Below are positions 13,300 to 21,805 of a stretch of DNA of 34,423 nt, in pieces (position 1 is the stretch's first letter; the number at the start of each line of letters is the position of its first letter). The notes under the pieces are model-generated. The model had not been told where the DNA came from. It ran no database searches and saw only the letters and a list, made by a program, of their open reading frames with translations. This DNA comes from Propionibacteriaceae bacterium UBA6238 (GTDB lineage Bacteria > Actinomycetota > Actinomycetes > Propionibacteriales > Propionibacteriaceae): assembly GCA_002441465.1 (NCBI GenBank), contig DJWE01000052.1, forward strand, positions 37,215 to 71,637. Direction: 5' to 3'. A program made the translations under genes and the position numbers.

Positions 13300-13644
13300 T
13301 TAGCCGGTCGGCGTGTCATCGCCAACGCCGATCGCGGTCTTGTTCTCGAGCCAGGTGAGCGAACCCTTGAAGCCCATGTAGATGGCCTGGCTGAAGGCGT
13401 ACACCGTGGCGATCACGATCACGACGGCGACAGCGGCCTGCACTGCCTGGTCGGGAATGAGCGGGACCTTCCCGGTGCCGATCGCGTAGAGGGTCCCGAG
13501 GATGGCTGCCAGGATGCCGGCGGTCAGCCGCTTGCGGGATGCTGACCAGCTGGGCTGGTTGGCGAACGCTGTCAGTAGTGCCACCGCGGCGGCAACGATG
13601 ATCACGAACGCGTCAGCGAACGTGCTTGGTGCGGTCAGGTTCAT
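13300..13644 (-). CDS. Putative holin (three-span membrane protein)
   Basis: This 114-residue protein has hydrophobic segments at about 11-28 (DAFVIIVAAAVALLTAFA), 41-57 (LTAGILAAILGTLYAIG) and 66-90, with a short polar tail. Size, topology and position right after the lysin gene fit a phage holin that permeabilises the membrane for lysis. The ATG at 13644 follows AAGGAG at a normal distance. It is the last gene before the terminator. Assignment rests on topology and context. Confidence 0.7.
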   Translation of the reverse strand: MNLTAPSTFADAFVIIVAAAVALLTAFANQPSWSASRKRLTAGILAAILGTLYAIGTGKVPLIPDQAVQAAVAVVIVIATVYAFSQAIYMGFKGSLTWLENKTAIGVGDDTPTG

Positions 13645-13659
13645 GGTGAGTGTTCTCCT

Positions 13660-14850
13660 TCAGTTGAGCAGGGTCAGTACGTTGCCCGCGATGGCATCTC
13701 GGGTCTCGGCGGTGACCGGCAGTGCGGTCTTGATCGGCTTGGGGGTGTAGTCGTCGTAGGCGAGGACGGCCGTGGACTTGAGTGGCAGCCTGCGGTTGCT
13801 CGGCGTCTCCCGCTGGACGCGAGCGGCGAGGAACAGCGTCGAGGCGCGGCGTAGGTGGGAGGCGTCGGAGACCAGGGTGTAGCTGGAGATCCCGCCCCTG
13901 ACCAGGAGCGGGATCGATAGCTCAGCGTTCCCGACCGTGGACGTGGACTGCTCCTCGAGGATGATCCGGTTCCGGCCGATCCCCCGTGCGAGCAGCCAGT
14001 CAAGCATGTAGGCCGCCTCGGTCTTGCCCGACCGCACGACGCCACCGGTGACGAGGACCCGCGAGTTCGGGTTGGCCTGGAGGCCGGGGAGCGCCACGGC
14101 GAGGCGCCTGGTCATCTTCGGGATGGTGGCGCCGAGCACCACATAGCAGTGGCCGCTCTTCGGCACTGGCAGCTTGGTCGCGTCGTAGACCAGGGTCATG
14201 CCCTTGTCCCACCGCTGCCAGTGGCTCATCATCCACGCCCAGCGGGCGCCGTCCCAGGGTGCCCGGCGCGCGAACCGCTCGAGGTACGGCGCCGGATCGC
14301 TCCCGGTCCGGTAGGCGGCGATCGCCTGGGCGAGGAGCTCGGCCCCGGTGTAGGGCTGGATCAGGTAGGCCCAGCCCTTCGACCGCGAGTAGAGCTCGCG
14401 AATGCGGCCTTCACGTCCGGTCTGGTCGCCGGCTTTGCCGCCGGTGCTGGTGCCCTTCTCGGTGTACTCGAAGCTGAGCCACTTCCCACGAGCGACGTTC
14501 ATCATGATGTGGCCCGGACCGATGAGGCCGGCACCCTTCCGGGCCGTGGCGTCGATCTTGGTCAGCGGCCAGTCCGAGACCTTCACCAGATAGAACATGC
14601 CCGAGCTCTTGGTCTTGGCGGCGATGTTGCCGGTGTACCAGGAGCCCTTCAGCAGGCTCCGCGGAATGAGCCCGCCGAGGTACCACGCGATGCCCACCGC
14701 GGTGCCACAGTCGGCATCGCCAACCGCTGCCAGGCCCGCGGTCCCGAGCTTTCCGTTGTCCGCCAAGGCGCCCCACCGGTCATCCTGGCCGTAGCCGTAT
14801 GGACCGGACGCGAGACGCCGGGCAACCTTGAGCACGGTCGTCACGGTCAT
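13660..14850 (-). CDS. Putative endolysin: NlpC/P60-like domain fused to a DUF218 (SanA/YdcF) domain
   Basis: The N-terminal part (about 1-170) has DADCGTAVGIAWY with Cys48 and GPGHIMMNVARGKWLSFEY with His114, the Cys...His arrangement of papain-fold peptidoglycan hydrolases. The C-terminal part (about 231-380) reads CYVVLGA, RLAVALPGLQANPNSRVLVTGG, EAAYMLDWLLARGI and IILEEQSTSTVGNAE, the pattern of the ElyC/SanA/YdcF (DUF218) family linked to envelope and lipid-carrier metabolism. Position beside a holin supports a lysin. The fusion is unusual. The start (14850) overlaps the upstream stop as ATGA. Confidence 0.72.
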   Translation of the reverse strand: MTVTTVLKVARRLASGPYGYGQDDRWGALADNGKLGTAGLAAVGDADCGTAVGIAWYLGGLIPRSLLKGSWYTGNIAAKTKSSGMFYLVKVSDWPLTKIDATARKGAGLIGPGHIMMNVARGKWLSFEYTEKGTSTGGKAGDQTGREGRIRELYSRSKGWAYLIQPYTGAELLAQAIAAYRTGSDPAPYLERFARRAPWDGARWAWMMSHWQRWDKGMTLVYDATKLPVPKSGHCYVVLGATIPKMTRRLAVALPGLQANPNSRVLVTGGVVRSGKTEAAYMLDWLLARGIGRNRIILEEQSTSTVGNAELSIPLLVRGGISSYTLVSDASHLRRASTLFLAARVQRETPSNRRLPLKSTAVLAYDDYTPKPIKTALPVTAETRDAIAGNVLTLLN

Positions 14851-15002
14851 GCCAGCCCCTCCGTTCCCTCGATTGCCGGATCGGCGGGATTCGCAGCCTC
14901 GAACTCGGTGAGCTCGGCGTCCGGGACGTCATCCGGGACTGGTGCGGGCGGGGCCGGTGTGGGCTCGTTGTCATCGAGCTCGAATTCGACCTCGGTCTCC
15001 AT
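14847..15002 (-). CDS. Small acidic protein in the lysis module
   Basis: A 51-residue ORF starting METEVEFELDDNEP, Pro- and Glu-rich, with no recognised domain. It has a good ribosome-binding site (GGGGAG, about 7 nt upstream) and its stop overlaps the lysin start (ATGA), so it is very likely translated and coupled to the lysin. Confidence 0.65.
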   Translation of the reverse strand: METEVEFELDDNEPTPAPPAPVPDDVPDAELTEFEAANPADPAIEGTEGLA

Positions 15003-15003
15003 C

Positions 15004-15420
15004 TCAGTTCTCCCCTCTTTCGAGCGCGGCGATCCGCTGCTCGTGGCTGTTGATCTCGGTGCGGTGACGGTCTAGGCGGTCGTCCAGTCGCTGGTGCTCT
15101 CCCTTGCCCCATGCCTCGATGCGGCTGTCGGTCTGGGTGAGGGCGTCGACCTGATTGACCAGGTGCAGCAGCAGCTGGTGGCTACTGTCGGTGACGTCGC
15201 GGATCGTGCCTGCCGGCCGGGGTTCGGGAGCGGCCACGGCGCGGGCCGGTGGCGTCTCTGGCTGCTCGGATTCGTCCTCGGACGGGCGGAGTTCGGCACG
15301 CAGCAGCCGGAGCTCGCGGCGCCACTTCACCCAGGCGAAGACGGCGCTCACGAGCGCACCTATCGCGGTGAGGATGGCGGCCAGAGCCAAACCCAAGTCG
15401 TTCCATTCACCCAGGTTCAT
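15004..15420 (-). CDS. Phage membrane protein with coiled-coil tail (DUF2746-like)
   Basis: The 138-residue protein starts MNLGEWNDLGLALAAILTAIGALVSAVFAWVKW, giving one transmembrane helix, then an Arg/Glu-rich segment, a Pro/Ala linker and a C-terminal coiled coil (about 95-136: LVNQVDALTQTDSRIEAW...HEQRIAALERG). Small one-span coiled-coil proteins of this kind accompany lysis genes in many actinobacteriophages; a spanin-like, second-holin or regulatory role is possible. Its start overlaps the preceding gene as TGATG. Confidence 0.65.
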   Translation of the reverse strand: MNLGEWNDLGLALAAILTAIGALVSAVFAWVKWRRELRLLRAELRPSEDESEQPETPPARAVAAPEPRPAGTIRDVTDSSHQLLLHLVNQVDALTQTDSRIEAWGKGEHQRLDDRLDRHRTEINSHEQRIAALERGEN

Positions 15421-15878
15421 CAGGCGGCCTCGTACGTGAACTGAGCCTTCAGCCACCCAGTGGCTGCCCACGCGGCGGGCGACGCGGCGCTGACGCTCGA
15501 CAGAGCTCCACTCGCCCCGACCACACCGACTGCGACCAGGCTGCTGCTCGCGGCTGCGTAGGGGACCAGCTGGTAGATCGTGCCGGTCCCAGACGGCCTG
15601 CACACCCCTGATCCGACGTTCTGGCTGCGCGCTGCGGGGACCGGCAGGGTGATCGTGACTGCCCCGGTGACCGCCGAGGTCGATCCGAGTGTGATCAGCA
15701 CCTCTGCGATGACCGCCTTTCCGCGCTGCCAATACCGGCCCGCTACGGTGCCGTTGCCGATCGTGATGCCAGTCACGCCCGGGACGTAGCTCTGCCATCC
15801 CGCGGTGATGTCGTCGTCCAAGGCGTTGAGGTGAACCCACACCTCCGCGCTGCTGTCCTCGTCGAATCGAGTGCTCAT
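15420..15878 (-). CDS. Putative minor tail or tail-tip structural protein
   Basis: The 152-residue product begins MSTRFDEDSSAEVWVHLNALDDDITAGW, followed by alternating beta-strand-like stretches (GITIGNGTVAGRYWQRG, AVIAEVLITLG, AVTITLPVPAA). The beta-rich sequence and location between minor tail and lysis genes point to a tail-tip or receptor-contact protein. ATG 15878 follows AAAGGG; the longer open frame upstream is not needed. No specific family is recognised. Confidence 0.6.
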   Translation of the reverse strand: MSTRFDEDSSAEVWVHLNALDDDITAGWQSYVPGVTGITIGNGTVAGRYWQRGKAVIAEVLITLGSTSAVTGAVTITLPVPAARSQNVGSGVCRPSGTGTIYQLVPYAAASSSLVAVGVVGASGALSSVSAASPAAWAATGWLKAQFTYEAA

Positions 15879-15888
15879 CACGGCCCTT

Positions 15889-16632
15889 TCACTGATAGGT
15901 GATGTTGAGAACTGGAGCGGATGGAACCGCGGATCCGACGCCCAGCGGAGTCGATCCGGAATCGATGAGACCGACCGCGTTCGCGGTTCCCGCGGCGAGG
16001 TGATCCCGCCAGGAACCTGGCAGCGTGATGACCGAGCCGGCGTCCGGAGTCGGGAAGTCAGGCCCGTCGATCGCGTCAACCTGGGTGATCACCCCGGCGG
16101 CTAGGGCTCCCTCTGCCGGAGCATCGGCAGGGGCCGAGAAGAGCGCCAGCTGGGCCGTCGCAGATGGCCACCGATCCGGCGCGACGATCAGCAGGGACGC
16201 TTCGCTGATCGCCAGGCCGAGCAGCCCCGGGTACTCCGATAGCCCGCTATAGGTGAGGTCGACGTCGGTATAGGGCGGGATCGTCAACTGGTAGCGGCCG
16301 AACGTCCAGCCATCGGCGCCGGCGAAGGTGGTGGTGTCAGCATTGTTGTCGACCGTGATCCGGCCCGTCCAAGCCGGCGGGATGTTGAGCACAGACTCGG
16401 CCGTGCCCCCGTCGATCGGCGGGTTGTCAGGGTACGCAGCTGGACCGGTACCGATCATCATCACGGCCCAGCACTGGCCTAGGTCTTCGACCACGAGCAC
16501 CCAATCGCCGGCGACTGCAGCTGACAGATGGCGGCCCGCGGACACGGTCCGGTTCGTACTCTCACCCTGCCGGCGGACAGTGCACGAGCCGGCGGAGTAG
16601 GCGGTGCGCACTTGCGCCTTCCAAACGTTCAC
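15889..16632 (-). CDS. Phage minor tail protein, unknown family
   Basis: The 247-residue protein starts with GTG at 16632, overlapping the upstream stop (GTGA). The N-terminus (VRTAYSAGSCTVRRQGESTNRTVSAG, then GDWVLVVEDLGQCWAVMMIG) looks like a small OB or SH3-like barrel as found in tail-hub proteins. The rest is a beta-rich domain (WTGRITVDNNADTTTFAG...). It belongs by position to the tail-tip assembly; receptor-binding activity is possible but unproven. Confidence 0.6.
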   Translation of the reverse strand: MNVWKAQVRTAYSAGSCTVRRQGESTNRTVSAGRHLSAAVAGDWVLVVEDLGQCWAVMMIGTGPAAYPDNPPIDGGTAESVLNIPPAWTGRITVDNNADTTTFAGADGWTFGRYQLTIPPYTDVDLTYSGLSEYPGLLGLAISEASLLIVAPDRWPSATAQLALFSAPADAPAEGALAAGVITQVDAIDGPDFPTPDAGSVITLPGSWRDHLAAGTANAVGLIDSGSTPLGVGSAVPSAPVLNITYQ

Positions 16633-17633
16633 GAGAGCACCGCCACGCGTCCGGTGAGCGCCGACCGGGTGAGCTCGAGACTGAGGACGCGGCCCGTGCC
16701 TGAGACGCCGCGGCGGCTCGACCGCAAGGTGACGACCTGGCCGAGCGACAGCTGGGTGTCCGGCCGCGCCGTGAACTTCAGCGTCTGCCCGGTGCTCACC
16801 GCTCTCCGAGTGAGCCGCTCGGCGATCGCGAGGAGCTTGACCGGGTCGGTCGGGTTCAGCGGGGAGGAATAGAAGCCGGGGTTATGGCCGTAGGGGCCAC
16901 CCCACTTCATCGGTCCATCGGGCATCGTCCACAGCCTCACGACGGCGGCCTCATCGCCCTCCGGGACGGTGCTCACCACATAGCCGTTGAACGGGTCAGT
17001 GTCGTCCTCGCCTGGGACCAGGTCGATCAGGTTCCCGTCCTCGCCGTCGACCAGAGCGCCGGTGGGTGCGCCGGGCGCGGTGTCGCTCCATGCCGGCAGA
17101 ATCCACACCGACTGCTCGCGGATCTCGGCTCGCGCTGGCCAAGACTCCACAACCTCCCAGAACGCGGCAAGCCTGTCCTCTTCCCACGTCGTGACCGGCA
17201 ACACCTCGTCGGCGATCCCGGACACCACCACGGGCAGGATCCCGGCCAGGAGCGCTTTCACCACCCCCGCGCGGGTATCTGTGTCAACGGTCTGCCAGCT
17301 GGTCGTCAGGCGATACCGCTCAACCTCGCGGAGCAGTCCCTGGCCGGTGCAGTTGATCACCGACCCGTCCCGGGACGGCTTAGCGAGCCGGTACCAGCCC
17401 CAGGTGCGCCAGCCCGAGCCTTGGTCGACCCGAGCCCAGACGCGCTGTCCCATGCCCTGCAGCGGATGGTCGGCGCCGACCGGCACCCAGTCATCGACTG
17501 CCGGCACGCTGAACTCAATGGCGCCGGGCACCGTCACATCGGACTCGACGGTCACCTTCCACGACCCCGACACGACGGGGATGGCGGCCAGCTTCTTCCC
17601 GCCTAGATAGCTGGACAGCTGGATGCTGGCCAT
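16629..17633 (-). CDS. Phage minor tail protein (tail hub-like, possibly DUF5047)
   Basis: The 334-residue protein begins MASIQLSSYLGGKKLAAIPV, with beta-rich ESDVTVPGAIEFSVPAVDDW and later QLSLGQVVTLRSSRRGVSGTGRVLSLEL, which resembles hub or DUF5047-type minor tail proteins of actinobacteriophages. It overlaps the previous gene as TGATG, supporting start 17633 over the longer frame. It probably forms part of the baseplate beneath the tape measure. Confidence 0.65.
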   Translation of the reverse strand: MASIQLSSYLGGKKLAAIPVVSGSWKVTVESDVTVPGAIEFSVPAVDDWVPVGADHPLQGMGQRVWARVDQGSGWRTWGWYRLAKPSRDGSVINCTGQGLLREVERYRLTTSWQTVDTDTRAGVVKALLAGILPVVVSGIADEVLPVTTWEEDRLAAFWEVVESWPARAEIREQSVWILPAWSDTAPGAPTGALVDGEDGNLIDLVPGEDDTDPFNGYVVSTVPEGDEAAVVRLWTMPDGPMKWGGPYGHNPGFYSSPLNPTDPVKLLAIAERLTRRAVSTGQTLKFTARPDTQLSLGQVVTLRSSRRGVSGTGRVLSLELTRSALTGRVAVLS

Positions 17634-18412
17634 CAGAGGTCGTCCTCCGCGATCGCGCCCAGGGTGGGCCACCGGTCTGCGATCGCGCCCAGCGTCTTCG
17701 GTGTGACCGCGTTGTAGAGGTCACCGAGCGTGTTTCCCCTGGCTGCCTCGTCCAGCCGCGGATTCGTGGAGTAGACCACGCAGAGGCCGAGATCCCACAG
17801 CCGGGACGTATCGGAGGGGCGCTTCACCAGGCGCGTGACCGACGTCTCATCGTCAACCGGCTGTATCCACCGGTCAGTGTGGTTGCCGCAGACACATCGC
17901 AGCAGGATCGGGTCACCGGTCGCGAGCATCCGATCGAGCGCGCTTTCGGCAGCCGGAGTGAGGGTGAGCATTGTTACCGGCATGCTCTTGCCGACTGGCA
18001 CGTCCCATACGACCCACGGCTCCGGATCCTGCTCAACCATCAGGACCTCGGCCCGCTGAGTGCGAGTCAGGCTGTCGCGGTCGACTACCGCGCACTCCGC
18101 GGTCGCGCCGAGCACGGGATCCGAGATCGACGCCAATGCCGCGGTCACGGTCAGTGGATCCGATTCGACAACCAACCCGCCTGAGAACGTCACGATCCAC
18201 GTTGCGGCACGATTCAGCGGCGCCTCCGGGTCGGTGATCACTTTGCTCCCGGCGGCCAGTCCGGTCGCTCCCATCACCGCGGCAGGCACCGCCGTTCCGA
18301 CCCGTCGAGTAACCGACATCGTCTCGCCGACGCCCGCAGCATCGACTGCGATCGACAGGCGCACCGACCGCGCTGACGGGACGAGAACCGGGGTGATCGT
18401 GGCGGTCGTCAT
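17633..18412 (-). CDS. Phage tail protein (distal tail or baseplate)
   Basis: This 259-residue protein comes right after the tape measure gene and overlaps it by ATGA. The N-terminal half reads like an Ig/fibronectin-type fold (SVRLSIAVDAAGVGETMSVTRRV...ATWIVTFSGGLVVESDPLTV), the C-terminal half has a Cys pair (RCVCGNHTDRWIQP). Position immediately downstream of the tape measure fits a distal tail protein. No exact family can be named. Confidence 0.6.
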   Translation of the reverse strand: MTTATITPVLVPSARSVRLSIAVDAAGVGETMSVTRRVGTAVPAAVMGATGLAAGSKVITDPEAPLNRAATWIVTFSGGLVVESDPLTVTAALASISDPVLGATAECAVVDRDSLTRTQRAEVLMVEQDPEPWVVWDVPVGKSMPVTMLTLTPAAESALDRMLATGDPILLRCVCGNHTDRWIQPVDDETSVTRLVKRPSDTSRLWDLGLCVVYSTNPRLDEAARGNTLGDLYNAVTPKTLGAIADRWPTLGAIAEDDL

Positions 18413-20430
18413 GGCAGCCTCACTGCGGGTCGTGGTGCCGGAGACGCCTGCCGGAGCGCGGTCAAGAGCGCCTGAAGATCGTCCTTGGTCATGATCCGGT
18501 CGGCGAGCTTGGCGATCGCTTCGGCCAGCTGGTCATCTGGGCTTGCTCGGTGCCCTCCCGTGACTGCACCATTGGCCCTCTCTACGACGCCGAGGCGGCG
18601 GCCGGTTTCCCACCACAGCGGGATGCTCTTGGACCTCTTGGAGTCGCCCAGAGGGATGTACGCCTCCCCGCCGGTCTCGGGTTCAGCCCACAGTCGCATG
18701 GCTCCGGCCTGCGCGAACTGCGCCGTGTGGTTCTCGAAGCCGCCCGACGCGAACGTCTTCAGGCGCCGGCCGAGCGCGTCCAAGATGGCGCCGTTCGCGG
18801 CCGCGGTGAACTTCAGGTGGCCCGACCCGTAGGCCTTGTAGATCACCTCGTCTTTCTTCTTGTTCATCTCGACTTCGGCGGTGATCGTGGCCTTCTTGCC
18901 CTTCAGACTGTTGATCTTCGCCTGGATCCGCGCGACCTCGCTCGCGTCGCCCTTGGCCTTGGCCTCTACGACCTTTCCCCGGAGCGATTTGATCCGTGCG
19001 TCGAGCTTGTCGACCTCGGTCCGACTGCGGCCCGTGTCGACTTTGGGGCTCGGTATCCCGTCCATCGAGTCCGCGGCATCCCGGGCGCTCTTGGCTAGCC
19101 CTCGCAGCCCGTTGGCCGCGTCCTTCGCCCAGCCGAATCCGGGGATATCTCCCAGCGCGTCGAGCATGCCGGCGATACCGTCAACTACCCAGGCGAATCC
19201 GCGGACGATGGCCTGCACAACCGGCTTCAGCGCGTTATTCCACAGCCAGGTGCCGGCGGTCGCGATCGCCTTGAACGCGGTATCGACCACCTTCCGGAAC
19301 GTCTCGCAGTTGTTGTAGGCGTAGACGATCCCGGCGACCAGGGCAGCGATCGCGATCACAACCAGAGCGATCGGGTTCGCGCTCATGACCACGTTCAGGA
19401 TGCCCTGCACGACCGACCAGGCCCGCGTGCTGGTCACCACCATCTGGATGTATTTCACGAACCCGCCCGCGCTCTGTGCGGCTTGCGCGGCCGCCAACGC
19501 GACGTACGCACCGGTGAGGATCCCCACGGTGATCGCGAGGCCGGTGATCGCGCCTCCGTTCTCCTGGACCCACTTCACGCCGCCCTGCAACTGGTCGGCG
19601 AACGCGGCCAGACCCGGCAGCGCCTTGTCGTTCATGAAGCCAAGCCACGCCTCCTGAGCCGGTAGCAGGCTGTTCGCGAACTTCGCCTTCAGGTCCTCCA
19701 CCTTCGCGGCCTGAATCCGGGCCGCGTTGGCCGCGCCCGTCGACGTGTTGGCGAAGTCGCCCTGGACGCGGGCGGTCTGCTTCGTGATCAGCGAGAGCGC
19801 CGCCTGAGCCTTCGCACTGTTGTCCAGCTGGCCCTTGCCCTTGTAGAGGCCCATCGACATGGCCTCCTGCTTCAGGGCAGCGTCGGAGAGCATCACGTTG
19901 TACTTCCGCAGCGGCTCCGACTCGCCCCGCAGGCCGGCCGAAATCGCGTCGATCGCCTCCACCGGATCGGTGTTGAACGCCGAACCCATGTCGGACGCGA
20001 GCCCGAGCAGCTTCTCCGACCAACCCACAGTCGCCTTCTGGCCGAGCCCCATGTTCTGGAGGAGTCCGCCGATGGTTGCCGTCGCCTCGCGTGCTGCAGT
20101 CTCGCTGACCCCGAGGTTGCCGGCCGCGCTCTTGTAGAAGGCCTCCATCTTCGGGGCGTACTTACCGAACGTCAGCTGGGTAACGTTCACCGACTCCTTC
20201 AGGTCGGACGCTGCCCGGAAGCTATCGACCGCGAAGTCTTTCGCCATCTCGGCCGCCCGGGTGAGGCCGTCTGCGGCCAGGCTCCCGATCGCGGTTCCTA
20301 CTGCAGTCCAGGCAGCACCCGACTTCTTCCCCGCTTTGTCTGACGTGTCGCCAACCTCGTCGGCGGCCTTCTTCACCGAGGGGTCCACCACGCTCTTCCA
20401 GCGGGTGACCATCGTCCGCTCGTTAGCCAC
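18409..20430 (-). CDS. Tape measure protein
   Basis: The 673-residue protein has the classic tape-measure layout: N-terminal helical ERTMVTRWKSVVDPSVKKAADE, central hydrophobic spans (about 305-385, including SANPIALVVIAIAALVAGIVYAYNNCETFRKVV), then coiled-coil and Gly-rich sections ending in a Pro/Arg tail. It sets tail length; at roughly 1.5 angstrom per residue, about 100 nm would be expected, short for a siphovirus. A LDARIKSLRGKVVEAKAKGDASE coiled-coil repeat lies near 455-490. The start is GTG at 20430, overlapping the upstream stop. Confidence 0.92.
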   Translation of the reverse strand: MANERTMVTRWKSVVDPSVKKAADEVGDTSDKAGKKSGAAWTAVGTAIGSLAADGLTRAAEMAKDFAVDSFRAASDLKESVNVTQLTFGKYAPKMEAFYKSAAGNLGVSETAAREATATIGGLLQNMGLGQKATVGWSEKLLGLASDMGSAFNTDPVEAIDAISAGLRGESEPLRKYNVMLSDAALKQEAMSMGLYKGKGQLDNSAKAQAALSLITKQTARVQGDFANTSTGAANAARIQAAKVEDLKAKFANSLLPAQEAWLGFMNDKALPGLAAFADQLQGGVKWVQENGGAITGLAITVGILTGAYVALAAAQAAQSAGGFVKYIQMVVTSTRAWSVVQGILNVVMSANPIALVVIAIAALVAGIVYAYNNCETFRKVVDTAFKAIATAGTWLWNNALKPVVQAIVRGFAWVVDGIAGMLDALGDIPGFGWAKDAANGLRGLAKSARDAADSMDGIPSPKVDTGRSRTEVDKLDARIKSLRGKVVEAKAKGDASEVARIQAKINSLKGKKATITAEVEMNKKKDEVIYKAYGSGHLKFTAAANGAILDALGRRLKTFASGGFENHTAQFAQAGAMRLWAEPETGGEAYIPLGDSKRSKSIPLWWETGRRLGVVERANGAVTGGHRASPDDQLAEAIAKLADRIMTKDDLQALLTALRQASPAPRPAVRLP

Positions 20431-20923
20431 GTCCCCACTCCCTCTCGATCGCTCGCAGCGCCATCTCGTAGCGGTCGAGCATCCGGTCCTGGTCCCGGCG
20501 GAGAGTCGGGAAGAAGAAGTAGCCCTCGTTGCCGGTGTGCGGCCGGAACTGCTGGGTGGTCTGCTTAATCACGAACCCGGACCTGGTTGCACCTGTCTTC
20601 ACGACCTGTGCGCGGCGCGCGTGGCCACCGAACTCCGCGCCGAAGAAGATCTGGCCGGCCTGGGCTCCGCCCGACACGCCGGCCTTCCGCTTCCCACCGG
20701 CGCTGATTGCCGGCACCCGATCACGCCGAGCCTTGATGAATGGCGCAATCGCCGCGGCCTGCTTACTGTCGGCCCCGGCAGCGGCACGGATTCGACGGGC
20801 CTCGTCCTCGGCGATATCCATCGCCGCCGCGCGGAGCTCCTCTTGGGCAGTCTTTGGGAGAGCGCGGATCCGCTTGAACATCTCAGGCAGGCCCTCGATC
20901 TCAATCCCAATCGATAGCGACAT
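20423..20923 (-). CDS. HK97 gp10-like phage morphogenesis protein
   Basis: The 166-residue protein (EIEGLPEMFKRIRALPKTAQEELRAAAMDIAEDEA, with GYFFFPTLRRDQDRMLDRYEMALRAIEREW at the C-terminus) fits the small head-tail connector or tail-completion family related to HK97 gp10. In most phages this gene lies before the tail tube gene; here it is between the chaperone genes and the tape measure. A tail-assembly role is the alternative. Confidence 0.6.
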   Translation of the reverse strand: MSLSIGIEIEGLPEMFKRIRALPKTAQEELRAAAMDIAEDEARRIRAAAGADSKQAAAIAPFIKARRDRVPAISAGGKRKAGVSGGAQAGQIFFGAEFGGHARRAQVVKTGATRSGFVIKQTTQQFRPHTGNEGYFFFPTLRRDQDRMLDRYEMALRAIEREWGRG

Positions 20924-20927
20924 CCGC

Positions 20928-21062
20928 TCACCCCCCTTGTGTCTGTTCTCTCTTCCTGTGGATCTCCTCGAGCAACTCGATCGCGGTGGCGATCGCCGCG
21001 GGCTCCTCGCGCTCCCATTCGCTGGGGAGCCGGTTCGTGGCGATCGCCAACTCGCAGATCAC
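20928..21062 (-). CDS. Second tail-assembly chaperone ORF
   Basis: A 44-residue ORF in the -1 frame relative to the upstream chaperone (ICELAIATNRLPSEWEREEP...IELLEEIHRKREQ). It can begin at GTG 21062, which overlaps the upstream TGA (GTGA). The frame stays open back to 21197, so a -1 programmed frameshift, usual for siphovirus tail chaperones, is also possible. No canonical slippery heptamer is seen in the overlap, so coupled re-initiation is preferred. Confidence 0.65.
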   Translation of the reverse strand: MICELAIATNRLPSEWEREEPAAIATAIELLEEIHRKREQTQGG

Positions 21063-21358
21063 TCGTCCGAGGGATCCGTCTGGGTAGGGTCCTCGTCTTC
21101 CTCGGCCATCTCGAGGTTGGCGACCCGTGGGACGAATGAATCGAAGTTGGGTTCGTCGGTCAGGCCTTCCCGCCTGGCGGCCCGCCACGCGACCCACGTC
21201 ATCGACTGAGCGCTGATTCCCTCATGCCAGGACGCCTTGTTGGCCCGCTCCCACGCGATCACGTCACCGACACTGTTGCGAACGATGATCGGCTCGTCCT
21301 GGTCGGTGAGTGAGATCCGGAAGGTGTGGACCGTGCCGGACGGCCTCCAGCGCGGCAT
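21059..21358 (-). CDS. Tail-assembly chaperone
   Basis: The 99-residue protein (MPRWRPSGTVHTFRISLTDQDEPIIVRNSVGDVIAWERANKASW...WVAWRAARREGL) is placed between the tail tube and tape measure genes, the fixed position of the chaperone that coats the tape measure during assembly. Its start overlaps the tail tube stop as TGATG. The acidic C-terminus (AEEDEDPTQTDPSDE) is typical. Confidence 0.75.
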   Translation of the reverse strand: MPRWRPSGTVHTFRISLTDQDEPIIVRNSVGDVIAWERANKASWHEGISAQSMTWVAWRAARREGLTDEPNFDSFVPRVANLEMAEEDEDPTQTDPSDE

Positions 21359-21783
21359 CAGACGGCCGCCACAGGCGTGGGCTGGCCGATCATCGGCAGC
21401 GACACGGACTGCTCGGAGAAGCTGCCGTAGTCGCCGCCGATGGTGCCGGGGATGGTCAGAACCGTGCCGGAGTAGCCGGCGCCGCCGGAGACAGGGCGGA
21501 AGAGGATCGGAAGCTCCTCGCCGGCGTGCGCGAGCAGGTAGTCGGCCAGGACGTTCGCGACGGTGCCCTCGCCGTCGTCCATTCCGTACAGGTAGGTGAG
21601 CTCGGCGGTCCACTCGGGATCATCGACGGCCGCGTACTGCCCGGTCGGGCAGGCGGTCTTGGTGCGCTGGACGCTGACCTCGGGGTTCAGCTTCACGCCG
21701 CGGACCTGGCACTTGAAGTTGGGCCCGGTCGCCTCATCGCCGATGATCATGTCGACGTTCTTCATCATGTAGGGCTTGAACAT
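21358..21783 (-). CDS. Major tail (tube) protein
   Basis: The 141-residue protein (MFKPYMMKNVDMIIGDEATGPNFKCQVRGVKLNPEV...EWTAELTYLYGMDDGEGTVANVLADYLL) is beta-rich and followed by chaperone genes, as expected for the tail tube. Length matches small siphovirus tube subunits. The ATG at 21783 is preceded by AGAGAGGAAT. Confidence 0.8.
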   Translation of the reverse strand: MFKPYMMKNVDMIIGDEATGPNFKCQVRGVKLNPEVSVQRTKTACPTGQYAAVDDPEWTAELTYLYGMDDGEGTVANVLADYLLAHAGEELPILFRPVSGGAGYSGTVLTIPGTIGGDYGSFSEQSVSLPMIGQPTPVAAV

Positions 21784-21805
21784 TTCGGGGATTCCTCTCT
21801 TTCGC

